Of a stretch of DNA of 10,245 nt, positions 1 through 6,220 are shown one piece after another. The notes beneath the pieces are model-generated. The model was not told the DNA's origin. It worked only from the letters and a program-made list of their open reading frames with translations, and ran no database searches. Numbering within the stretch: the stretch's first letter is position 1; every line of letters starts with the position of its first letter. The translations under genes were made by a program, and so were the position numbers. The DNA is from an uncultured Dorea sp. (GTDB lineage Bacteria; Bacillota_A; Clostridia; Lachnospirales; Lachnospiraceae), in the NCBI GenBank assembly GCA_948468495.1, contig CAOKJI010000034.1:1-10245 (forward strand), written 5' to 3'.

Positions 1-712
1 CAAGAAAAGTTTCTTCTAAATTATCGGCAGGATATCCGGCATGGAAGGCGTAATCTTTCAGGGATTCCATCGTTCCTTCAAAAAGGAGGTGCCCATGATT
101 TAGAATGCCCACGTCGTCCGCTAACAGTTCCATTTCACTTAACAAGTGGGAAGACACCAGTACAGTACAGTCGTATTGCTTCGGCAGCGAGCGGATTAAA
201 GTGCGGATTTCATGGATTCCTACCGGGTCAAGACCGTTGGTGGGTTCATCCAGAATCAGTATGGGGGGCTTCCCGATGAAGGCTCCTGCAAGTCCAAGGC
301 GCTGTTTCATGCCGAGAGAGTATTTCTTTACCTGGCGTTTCCGGTGCTGGGACAATCCTACAAGCTCTAAGGCTTCGTCGATAGAGGACTTAGGAAGCCC
401 TAAAATTCTTCGGATAATATCCAGATTCTCCTCTCCGGTGAGATTTCCATAAAAGGCAGGCGCTTCAATGAGAGAACCGATTTTCTTCAAGGTCGGAATC
501 CGTCCGGAAGAAAGAGTTCTGCCGTCGATGAGAAAGTAACCGGAGGTTGGACTGGTGAGGCCTAAGAACATCTTCATGGTTGTGGATTTTCCCGCTCCGT
601 TGGGTCCGAGAAAGCCGTAAATGCGGCCCTTTGGAATATGGAGGTTCATATCGGAGACTGCGGTAAAATCACCGTAGGTTTTCGTTAATTGCTTTGTTTC
701 AATGATATTCAT
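1..712 (-). CDS. LanF/BcrA-type ABC transporter ATP-binding protein (3' end outside window)
   Basis: This is the ATPase subunit of an export or immunity ABC transporter of the lantibiotic-protection (LanF/BcrA/MutF) kind. It would power removal of peptide antibiotics from the membrane together with permease subunits that are not in this window. The visible 237 residues are intact. They show Walker A GPNGAGKST (36-44), signature YSLGM (131-135), Walker B ILILDE (151-156) and the switch His in SSH (189). Where ordinary ABC ATPases have a Q-loop Gln, this protein reads SLIEAPAFYGNLT with Glu83. That 'E-loop' is a known hallmark of LanF proteins such as NukF. The start at 712 is preceded by AGGAG on the minus strand (around 723-727). 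The last visible residues (NLEETFL) resemble the usual C-terminal end of short family members, so little is probably missing. It is divergent from a two-component system, which suggests regulation by that pair. ABC ATPase is certain; the LanF subgroup is likely. Confidence 0.9.
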   Translation of the reverse strand, partial: MNIIETKQLTKTYGDFTAVSDMNLHIPKGRIYGFLGPNGAGKSTTMKMFLGLTSPTSGYFLIDGRTLSSGRIPTLKKIGSLIEAPAFYGNLTGEENLDIIRRILGLPKSSIDEALELVGLSQHRKRQVKKYSLGMKQRLGLAGAFIGKPPILILDEPTNGLDPVGIHEIRTLIRSLPKQYDCTVLVSSHLLSEMELLADDVGILNHGHLLFEGTMESLKDYAFHAGYPADNLEETFL

Positions 713-741
713 TTTGTTGCTCCTTTCTGGTTGATAGGCTT

Positions 742-797
742 AGTATAAAACGCCAACCTTGCAGCAACCTTTTCACAACCTTACATTTTCCTTACAT
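742..797 (-). promoter_or_regulatory. Promoter of the LanF-type gene with four 11-bp tandem repeats (response-regulator site)
   Basis: Read on the plus strand, four consecutive 11-bp units start at 754, 765, 776 and 787. They are CAACCTTGCAG, CAACCTTTTCA, CAACCTTACAT and TTTCCTTACAT. The first three share an exact CAACCTT heptamer (AAGGTTG on the transcribed side). A good -10 box, TATACT, lies at 747-742 on the minus strand. Exactly 17 bp upstream, the -35 position is occupied by AGGTTG, part of a repeat, and not by a TTGACA-like box. One-turn direct repeats replacing a poor -35 are typical of OmpR/PhoB-type activators. The inferred activator is the divergent response regulator at 983, but no experiment supports this pairing. 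Confidence 0.7.
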
Positions 798-815
798 TTT
801 TGTGCAGAAGAGGAT

Positions 816-844
816 TTGCAGGGAAAATCATGGTATCATACAAT
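816..844 (+). promoter_or_regulatory. Candidate promoter of the first two-component operon
   Basis: TTGCAG (816-821) and TACAAT (839-844) are separated by 17 bp and point toward the response regulator gene at 983. This would leave a leader of about 130 nt. A perfect TATAAT also occurs at 927-932, but it has no recognisable -35 partner. Either could be used. The assignment rests only on box matching. Confidence 0.4.
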
Positions 845-982
845 CAATGGAAAACAGTGAACAGACGAACGGTGTTTCCAATATTTGCAGAGAAAAGAGG
901 TATACCTTATCAAATGGCCGAACAGCTATAATGGGGCGCCAGAAGGGAATACTTTGTAAAATGGCCGGGAGGGTGTGATTTT

Positions 983-1690
983 ATGAATTATGATTATTTA
1001 AAAAATAAGAAGATTTTATTGGTAGACGATGAGGAAGGGTTAAGACAGATGGTTTCCTCCATTTTGAAAAAGGAAGGTTATGAACAGGTGAAGTCTGCCG
1101 GGACGGTGAAAGAAGCGCTGGAGTTCAGTAAGATGTGGCGGCCGGAATTTGCCATTCTGGATGTGATGCTGCCGGACGGGGACGGATTCCATTTGTTTGA
1201 GCAGATGAGGAGTTTCTTAGATATTCCGGCGCTGTTTCTGACGGCGAGAGGAGAGGAAGACGACCGAATCCGGGGATTTGGACTGGGAGCCGATGATTAT
1301 GTGGTGAAGCCATTTTTACCAAGGGAGCTTCTGTTTCGTATTCAGGCGATATTACGGCGCACTTATAAAGAGGATCATCCGCTGCTTGAACTGGCGTTTA
1401 GCCGGGTGGACTTTGAGCGGGCGGAGGTAATCCGGCAGGGGGAGCATATCCCGCTGACTGCAAAGGAATATGCAATCCTGCAGACCCTTGGCCGCAACGC
1501 AGGGCGGATTGTGACCATTGATTCGCTGTGCGAGGCGGCCTGGGGGGATAATCCCTATGGCTATGAGAATACGCTGATGGCGCATATCCGGAGAATCCGG
1601 GAAAAGATAGAAGAGAATCCGTCGAAGCCGGTATCACTGATAACGGTGAAAGGACTTGGGTATAAACTGATACCTGGTACAGCGGATTAG
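983..1690 (+). CDS. OmpR-family response regulator (lantibiotic/CprR-like two-component system)
   Basis: A cytoplasmic transcription factor of 235 residues, the standard length for the OmpR/PhoB class. The receiver domain (about 9-125) has the acidic pocket D15/D16, phospho-acceptor D60 in AILDVMLPDGDG, the switch Thr87 and the conserved Lys109 in VVKPF. The C-terminal winged-helix domain (about 135-232) includes LTAKEYAILQTL and ends with the GLGYKL wing. All catalytic positions are present, so it should be phosphorylated by the histidine kinase 16 nt downstream. The start is supported by GGGAGGGTG upstream of ATG 983. The divergent LanF-type ATPase promoter carries 11-bp direct repeats of the kind this family binds, so that gene is the likely target. 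The response-regulator class is certain. The peptide-resistance role is inferred from the neighbours. Confidence 0.93.
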   Translation: MNYDYLKNKKILLVDDEEGLRQMVSSILKKEGYEQVKSAGTVKEALEFSKMWRPEFAILDVMLPDGDGFHLFEQMRSFLDIPALFLTARGEEDDRIRGFGLGADDYVVKPFLPRELLFRIQAILRRTYKEDHPLLELAFSRVDFERAEVIRQGEHIPLTAKEYAILQTLGRNAGRIVTIDSLCEAAWGDNPYGYENTLMAHIRRIREKIEENPSKPVSLITVKGLGYKLIPGTAD

Positions 1691-1706
1691 GAAAAAGAAG
1701 GAGCGG

Positions 1707-3143
1707 ATGACTGGAATGACAAGTATTATGAGACTGATTAAGCGGTTTGTGATTACGCTGATTCTATCGCTTTTAGTCCTCTTGGTTTTGAATATTGTGC
1801 TGATTGTTACGGTGCTGCAAAATGACAGGGAATCGATGGGAGGCTGGGGGATGGCCTCCCAATTAGCAGAGATGCTTAACGCGGGGCCGGATGGTGAATA
1901 CGAGCTGCCGGAGGAAGGGAGACGAATGCTGGAGCAGGGCAATATCTGGGCGGTGCTTGTTCAGGACGGAACCGGAGATGTTATCTGGCACAGTGAGAAT
2001 CTGCCGGAGGAGATACAGCTTCATTATTCGGCAGCGGAGATTTCCTGGTATACCAGAGGCTATATTGAAGATTATCCTACCACTACGGCGGCAATGGGAG
2101 AGAATCTGATTATTGTAGGAAATCCGAAAGAGAGGTACTGGAAGGAATTGTATCCTACCTGGAATCTGGATATGATTAAGAACATGCCCCGGACGATTCT
2201 GATATTTTTCGGAGCGAATCTGGCAATTGTTTTTCTGATTTATCTCATTGTCGTATCTGGGATTCTGCGTTCTGTGAAGCCGATTGTTCAGGGGATACAG
2301 GCTTTGCCGGGAGGCAGAGATGTGTATGTGAAAGAGAAGGGTCTGCTCTCTGATTTAGCGGCGGCCCTGAATCGGGTATCGGAAATGCTCCGGTGTCAGG
2401 AGTACGAGCTGAAGAAAAAGGAACAGGCAAGAGCAGACTGGATTTCCGGCGTTTCTCATGATATTCGGACGCCTCTTTCTATGGTAATGGGATATGCGGC
2501 GGATATAGAAGAGGATGCGAAAGAATCGGAGGAAATCAGGCAGAAGGCGGGAATTATCCGTATGCAGAGCATTCGTATGAAGAATCTGGTCAATGATTTG
2601 AATCTGGCGTCGAAACTGGAATATCAGGTACAGCCGGTGAAGGTGGAAGAAATGAATCTTGTGACGCTTTTGAGAGAAACAGCCGTATATTTCATGAATT
2701 TGGATATTGAAGGGAAATATCAGGTAGAGTTTGCGGCCGACAGGATGCAGACCTCCGGCGGGTCTTTTTACGGGGATAAGGAGCTGTTAAAGCGTGCCGT
2801 CCATAATCTCTTGCTGAACGCCCAGATTCACAATCCTGCAGGATGTCAGATTCGGATGGAATTATCGGAATATCCGGAGCTTTTTTGCATTACGATTGAG
2901 GATGATGGAATCGGAGTTACGGACGAACAGTTGGAAAAGCTTCGGAATACGCCCCATTATATGCTGAGCAGCGGAACCGCCTCGGAACAAAGGCATGGTC
3001 TCGGACTTCTGATTGTCCAGCAGATTATCGCGGCCCACGGGGGAAGGGTGGAATTTGGCCAGGGTGTGAAACGGGGATTCCGGGTGGATATTTTCTTGAA
3101 TAAATCCGGGAAATCCATTAGAGTAGAAGGAGACAGTAAGTAA
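1707..3143 (+). CDS. Membrane sensor histidine kinase with extracytoplasmic sensing domain (CprK-like)
   Basis: A 478-residue kinase that should autophosphorylate and pass phosphate to the regulator encoded just upstream. Transmembrane helix 1 spans about 13-37 and helix 2 about 163-187. Between them lies an extracytoplasmic region of about 125 residues rich in Trp and Tyr (WYTRGYIEDYP, YWKELYPTWN), resembling sensors of lantibiotics and cationic peptides in Clostridia. A short HAMP-like linker follows, then the dimerisation domain with H251 in SHDIRTPLS. The catalytic domain has an N-box (LLLNAQIHNP), G1 (DDGIG) and G2 (GLGLLI). The start ATG 1707 has GAAGGAG at good spacing; a second in-frame ATG lies three codons later. 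It is co-transcribed with the regulator (16-nt gap). The actual ligand cannot be read from the sequence. Histidine kinase is certain; CprK-like is a resemblance judged by eye. Confidence 0.92.
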   Translation: MTGMTSIMRLIKRFVITLILSLLVLLVLNIVLIVTVLQNDRESMGGWGMASQLAEMLNAGPDGEYELPEEGRRMLEQGNIWAVLVQDGTGDVIWHSENLPEEIQLHYSAAEISWYTRGYIEDYPTTTAAMGENLIIVGNPKERYWKELYPTWNLDMIKNMPRTILIFFGANLAIVFLIYLIVVSGILRSVKPIVQGIQALPGGRDVYVKEKGLLSDLAAALNRVSEMLRCQEYELKKKEQARADWISGVSHDIRTPLSMVMGYAADIEEDAKESEEIRQKAGIIRMQSIRMKNLVNDLNLASKLEYQVQPVKVEEMNLVTLLRETAVYFMNLDIEGKYQVEFAADRMQTSGGSFYGDKELLKRAVHNLLLNAQIHNPAGCQIRMELSEYPELFCITIEDDGIGVTDEQLEKLRNTPHYMLSSGTASEQRHGLGLLIVQQIIAAHGGRVEFGQGVKRGFRVDIFLNKSGKSIRVEGDSK

Positions 3144-3153
3144 TGATTGGCTG

Positions 3154-3176
3154 TACCGTTTTTTTACCGGGGTAAA
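3154..3176. promoter_or_regulatory. Possible regulator-binding site before bceR
   Basis: The 98-bp gap between the two two-component systems contains TACCG repeated at an 11-bp step (3154-3158 and 3165-3169). It also contains the near-perfect palindrome TTTACC-GG-GGTAAA (3163-3176). Either could be a binding site for one of the response regulators. No convincing -35/-10 pair follows: CTGACT (3183) and TATGGT (3205) form only a weak match. The second system could therefore also be read from the upstream operon. Confidence 0.3.
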
Positions 3177-3241
3177 GTCCGGCTGACTGTGGGACAGATA
3201 AAGATATGGTAAAAAAGGATAAGAATGACGGAGGAGACGTT

Positions 3242-3928
3242 ATGTACCGGATACTGGTGATAGAGGATGATTTTTCGATGGCGGAGGCAATGAAAAGGCA
3301 GATGGAATCCTGGGGGAACGAGGTCTTGCTGATATCTGATTTTCAGAATGTAATTCCCGTATTTACAGAATACGAGCCTCATATGGTACTGATTGACATT
3401 ATGCTGCCATTTTTTAACGGATATCACTGGTGCAGTGAGATTCGCAAGATTTCTAATGTGCCGGTTGTGTTTATTTCCTCTGCGTCGGATAATATGAATA
3501 TCGTTATGGCGATGAATATGGGAGGGGATGATTTTATCCCGAAACCGGTGGATTTGAATGTGATGACGGCGAAGATTCAGGCCCTTTTCAGAAGGGCTTA
3601 TGATATGGGCGGGACAACTCCTGTGCTGGAGCACCGGGGCGTAGCGCTGAATCTGAATGATACGTCCTTCACATTTGGAGGGGAACGGGTAGAGCTTACG
3701 AAGAATGAATTTCGCATCCTGCAGACGCTGATGGAGAATAAGGGGAAGGTGGTCAGCAGGGATACGCTGATGACGAGACTCTGGCAGGAAGACAGTTATG
3801 TGGAGGAGAATACGCTGACGGTCAATGTGGCAAGGCTTCGCAGGAAGCTTTCCGGCGCAGGGGCGAAGGACTTTATAACGACCAGGGTGGGAAGCGGATA
3901 TATTATTGAAGATATTTGTGATATTTAA
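3242..3928 (+). CDS. bceR: BceR-type response regulator
   Basis: An OmpR-family transcription factor of 228 residues that closely resembles BceR of Bacillus, the regulator of peptide-antibiotic detoxification transporters. Receiver domain: acidic residues E8/D9/D10, phospho-acceptor D52 in IDIMLPFFNG, the BceR-typical YHWCSEIRKISNVPVVFISS stretch (61-80), and Lys101. The winged helix (about 125-226) includes VELTKNEFRIL and NTLTVNVARLRRKL, both characteristic of the subgroup. I choose ATG 3242, giving MYRILVIEDD, because GGAGGAG lies just upstream and family members begin there. An in-frame ATG at 3206 would add 12 uncharacteristic residues and has a poor ribosome site. A 158-bp hairpin element separates this gene from its kinase. 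The likely target is the TTACA-N4-TGTCA site before bceA. The symbol denotes family resemblance, not proven orthology. Confidence 0.93.
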   Translation: MYRILVIEDDFSMAEAMKRQMESWGNEVLLISDFQNVIPVFTEYEPHMVLIDIMLPFFNGYHWCSEIRKISNVPVVFISSASDNMNIVMAMNMGGDDFIPKPVDLNVMTAKIQALFRRAYDMGGTTPVLEHRGVALNLNDTSFTFGGERVELTKNEFRILQTLMENKGKVVSRDTLMTRLWQEDSYVEENTLTVNVARLRRKLSGAGAKDFITTRVGSGYIIEDICDI

Positions 3929-3943
3929 AAAGTTGGTGCAAAG

Positions 3944-4109
3944 CTAGAGCGTGTCCTCAAATTCATTCCTACAATCTGTCGCCCCACTTCACCTCAGATT
4001 TTACGATGAATTTGGTTAATGTAGCCCACTACACCTCCCAAATCCAGCATAAAATCTGATGCAAATTGGGACGGCATCTTGCAGAAAGCAATTTGGGGAC
4101 ACGCTCTAG
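3944..4109. mobile_element. MITE-like foldback element inserted between bceR and bceS
   Basis: The 16-bp termini AGCGTGTCCTCAAATT (3948-3963) and AATTTGGGGACACGCT (4090-4105) are inverted repeats with 15/16 identity. Both are flanked by CTAG (3944-3947 and 4106-4109), which could be a 4-bp target duplication, or a TA duplication with longer termini. The interior is also self-complementary. CAGATTTTACG (3995-4005) pairs with CATAAAATCTG (4048-4058), AATTTGG (4009-4015) roughly with CCAAATC (4038-4044), and GTAG with CTAC (4021-4032) around a 4-nt loop. The whole unit would fold into one long hairpin. It has no coding capacity for a transposase, so it is a non-autonomous element needing a transposase in trans. 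It resembles short intergenic hairpin repeats of Lachnospiraceae genomes. Its right edge touches the ribosome site of the downstream kinase. Confidence 0.8.
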
Positions 4110-4120
4110 GAGAGGATGGA

Positions 4121-5128
4121 ATGATGCAGGATAAATGGTATCGGCTTTTGTGGGAATATGCGAAGCAGTACAGAAGGACGGGTCTTTTGTTTTTGCTGTT
4201 TGCAGGGATTTTTGCAGGCGTATTTTCGCTTTATGATTTGGAAGCGGAGGCGGTATTTTATGCGGGCTGTATCTGCGCGGCTGTCGGAATTGTGATTTTG
4301 GGCTTGCACTTTTTCTTTTTTTACAGAGAGCACAGAGAAAGGGAACGGCTGCTTGCAGGGATTGAATTGATGTATGAAGAGCTTCCCCGGCCAAAGACGC
4401 TTCCGGAAGTGGATTATCAGCGGATGATAGAGGAACTGGGAAAGATTTCAGCAGGTTATTTGACAGACTGGAAAAGAGAGCGGCAGGACAGCCTGAATTA
4501 TTATACCGCCTGGGTGCATCAGATTAAGACCCCGATTGCGGTAATGCGGATGTATCTGCAGGAAGAAGATACCAAAGAGCACAGAGAACTTCAGGCAGAA
4601 CTCTTCCGCATTGAGCAGTATGTGGAGATGGCGCTTTCTTTTATCCGGCTGGGAAGCAGGGAGAATGATTTTGTTTTCAAACACTGTGAGCTGGATGGAA
4701 TTATCAAGCAGGCGATTCATAAGTATGCGCCCCAGTTTATCAGAAGAAAGATTAAATTAATCTATGAGCCGGTTGGGGTGACGGTTCTTACGGACGAGAA
4801 ATGGCTGCTCTTTATTCTGGAACAGCTCTTGTCGAATGCGGTGAAATATACGCCGGAGGGGACCATTACGATTCAGGTTTCCGAAGATAAGAAGCTGTCG
4901 GTAACAGATACGGGAATCGGAATTGCACCGGAAGATTTGCCGCGGATATTTGAGAAAGGATTTACCGGTTACAATGGCAGAGAGGATAAGAAGGCGACGG
5001 GGCTGGGCTTAAATTTGTGCAGGCAGGCGGCCGATAAGCTTGGAATCCGGATTACGGCTGAATCAGAACCGGGGAAGGGGAGCAGATTTACCCTTGATTT
5101 GAAGGAAAAAGAATTAGATATTGAGTAG
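4121..5128 (+). CDS. bceS: BceS-type intramembrane-sensing histidine kinase
   Basis: A histidine kinase of 335 residues, almost exactly the length of Bacillus BceS. Two transmembrane helices (about 21-38 and 46-67) are joined by only a few residues, so there is no real external sensor domain. In this family the stimulus comes from the partner transporter BceAB, not from direct ligand binding. The phospho-acceptor is H133 in WVHQIKTPIAVM. The catalytic domain shows the N-box LLSNAVKYTPEG, G1 DTGIGI and G2 TGLGLNLC. ATG 4121 is favoured: AGGAGAGG sits 8 nt before it, immediately at the right end of the inserted hairpin element. Reading the frame back to TTG 4079 would add 14 residues encoded by the mobile element itself, which is unlikely to be native. 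ATG 4124 is an alternative. It would phosphorylate BceR, encoded upstream of the element. Confidence 0.92.
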   Translation: MMQDKWYRLLWEYAKQYRRTGLLFLLFAGIFAGVFSLYDLEAEAVFYAGCICAAVGIVILGLHFFFFYREHRERERLLAGIELMYEELPRPKTLPEVDYQRMIEELGKISAGYLTDWKRERQDSLNYYTAWVHQIKTPIAVMRMYLQEEDTKEHRELQAELFRIEQYVEMALSFIRLGSRENDFVFKHCELDGIIKQAIHKYAPQFIRRKIKLIYEPVGVTVLTDEKWLLFILEQLLSNAVKYTPEGTITIQVSEDKKLSVTDTGIGIAPEDLPRIFEKGFTGYNGREDKKATGLGLNLCRQAADKLGIRITAESEPGKGSRFTLDLKEKELDIE

Positions 5129-5274
5129 TGATTTTTATATAGGTACTTGCGAAGGGACATGCCTGTTTATCTAAAGGATGCAAAAAAGATACAAGCTGAT
5201 ATGGCTAATTTTTAGAAATTGTGATAGACTGTAAAAGTAGAAGATTAATACAAGTAGGAATGAGGAGGGATTAT
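5129..5274. other. Intergenic gap between bceS and the toxin-antitoxin pair
   Basis: This 146-bp A+T-rich stretch separates bceS from the antitoxin gene. I see no convincing terminator stem followed by a T-run. Weak promoter candidates exist, for example TTGTGA (5219-5224) with TTAATA (5245-5250) at a 20-bp spacing, but none is close to consensus. The gap ends with a strong AGGAGG (5264-5269), 5 nt before ATG 5275. Confidence 0.4.
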
Positions 5275-5529
5275 ATGTGCCAGATAGCATTGAGCATACC
5301 AGATGAGGTTCTTTTTGATACGAAGATGAATTATGAGCAGGCGGAACAATTTGCAAAGCGGGCAGTAGCGCTTGGATATTATACTCAGAGCGGTATATCT
5401 ATCGGGTACTGTTCACAGATTGCAGGGATGTCAGAGGAAGAATTTATAAAGTATTTGGGACAGAATGGTATATCTATCTTCAAGTTTGATAATAAGGAAG
5501 AATTTTTGGAGGAATTAAATCATGCGTAA
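5275..5529 (+). CDS. UPF0175-family antitoxin-like protein
   Basis: A small protein of 84 residues resembling the UPF0175 family, which is commonly the antitoxin partner of DUF3368/PIN toxins. The N-terminal part (SIPDEVLF, 7-14) is the usual opening strand. The central segment SGISIGYCSQIAGMSEEEF is the hallmark helix-turn-helix-like region, followed by LGQNGISIF. The C-terminus is acidic. ATG 5275 is chosen because AGGAGG sits 5 nt upstream. In-frame ATG 5260 and longer starts lack such a site and extend beyond the family's usual N-terminus. The gene overlaps the next one by 8 nt, so the two are translationally coupled. It would bind and neutralise the downstream protein and possibly repress the pair; both roles are known for relatives and inferred here. 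Codon use is more A/T-rich than in the flanking bce genes (ATA and AAA are frequent). Confidence 0.8.
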   Translation: MCQIALSIPDEVLFDTKMNYEQAEQFAKRAVALGYYTQSGISIGYCSQIAGMSEEEFIKYLGQNGISIFKFDNKEEFLEELNHA

Positions 5530-6019
5530 GGTGATTGTAAATTCGACTCCTCTGATTGTACTTTGCGGAATTGACAGACTGGATATATTAAGAGAGATGT
5601 ATCAGAATATTTATATTCCTTCTGCCGTATTTCAGGAAATAACAGCAAAGGGTGACTCGGCTGGTAAACAAATTTGTTCTGCTGGAGATTGGATTCATGT
5701 AGAACAGATTCGTAATTATAGTGAAAAGAAAATGTATAAAGCAAAGCTGCACGATGGTGAAGTAGAAGTGATGATTCTTGCACAGGAGCAGAAAGCGGAC
5801 TTAGTAATTATAGATGATAATGCAGCGAAAAAGACTGCCAAATATCTGGGACTTACAGTTACGGGTACATTGGGGGTTCTGGTAAAAGCTAAGAGACAGG
5901 GAATCATAGAAGAGGTTCGTCCGCTATTAATGGAAATGAAAAGGAATGGATTTTATGTTGATAATATTGTGGAATGCCTGGTATTAGAACAGGCAGGAGA
6001 ACACAAAAGATTATCATAA
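5522..6019 (+). CDS. DUF3368 PIN-like toxin
   Basis: A 165-residue protein of the DUF3368 group of the PIN-domain nuclease superfamily (VapC-like), the typical partner of UPF0175 proteins. PIN relatives cleave RNA using a Mg2+ or Mn2+ centre built from acidic residues. Visible candidates are E39 (VFQEI), D78 and E80 (LHDGEVEVMILA) and D98/D99 (VIIDDNAAKK). The first conserved acidic position, normally Asp near residue 7, is Asn here (IVNSTPLI). Some DUF3368 members naturally carry Asn or Ser there, so this need not mean loss of activity. ATG 5522 lies within the end of the antitoxin gene (8-nt overlap) and shares its transcript. A hairpin-plus-T-run terminator follows. It sits between bceRS and bceAB, an unusual position suggesting later insertion. 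PIN assignment is good; toxicity is inferred. Confidence 0.8.
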   Translation: MRKVIVNSTPLIVLCGIDRLDILREMYQNIYIPSAVFQEITAKGDSAGKQICSAGDWIHVEQIRNYSEKKMYKAKLHDGEVEVMILAQEQKADLVIIDDNAAKKTAKYLGLTVTGTLGVLVKAKRQGIIEEVRPLLMEMKRNGFYVDNIVECLVLEQAGEHKRLS

Positions 6020-6031
6020 ATGGTACGATAA

Positions 6032-6076
6032 AGCATGACATATTTTTTGTGAAAGGAATATGTCTTGTTGTTTTTT
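6032..6076 (+). terminator. Rho-independent terminator after the toxin-antitoxin pair
   Basis: A perfect 8-bp stem, GACATATT (6037-6044) with AATATGTC (6057-6064), extends outward with a few more pairs. It encloses a 12-nt loop and is followed by TTGTTGTTTTTT (6065-6076). The stem is A+T-rich, so it may be only moderately strong. It isolates the upstream genes from the bceAB promoter. Confidence 0.65.
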
Positions 6077-6123
6077 AACGCCAGCTATAACGCTATTACG
6101 CCATCCAGTCGCAGCGGTTTGGG

Positions 6124-6187
6124 TTACAAAAATGTCACAGAAATGTCACTGGATTCGATGTCTGTATTTTGAGCGGTTTGTTATAGT
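6124..6187 (+). promoter_or_regulatory. bceAB promoter with BceR-type box
   Basis: TTACA-AAAA-TGTCA (6124-6137) matches the inverted-repeat pattern TNACA-N4-TGTNA known for BceR-like regulators. A second TGTCAC half-site follows 11 bp later (6144-6149). Downstream, a -10 box TATAGT (6182-6187) has a poor -35 (TGTCTG, 6159-6164) at 17 bp, as expected for an activator-dependent promoter. The ribosome site AAGGAGG (6206-6212) lies 8 nt before the bceA start. The inferred circuit is that BceS phosphorylates BceR, which switches on bceAB when peptide antibiotic is met. Confidence 0.7.
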
Positions 6188-6220
6188 AAAACTGCAAAAG
6201 ACAAGAAGGAGGTTACAAGG

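Noticed and set aside
105..452. Plus-strand open frame of 115 codons
   Set aside because: It is antisense to the LanF-type ATPase, whose minus-strand frame holds all ABC motifs; it resembles no protein and lacks a ribosome site.
3206..3241. Upstream ATG for bceR adding 12 residues
   Set aside because: The added residues are not typical of the family and the ribosome site is poor, while ATG 3242 has GGAGGAG and gives the standard N-terminus.
4079..4120. TTG start for bceS at 4079
   Set aside because: The extra 14 codons are encoded by the foldback element, and the Shine-Dalgarno sequence lies between that TTG and ATG 4121.
4029..4394. Minus-strand open frame of 121 codons across the foldback element and bceS start
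   Set aside because: It is antisense to bceS and low-complexity in character, with no recognisable domain. It is not a transposase.
6077..6120. ACGCCA repeated at 6078 and 6098 in a locally GC-richer patch after the terminator
   Set aside because: Only 6 bp repeated twice with no symmetry or flanking duplication; not enough to call a repeat or insertion scar.
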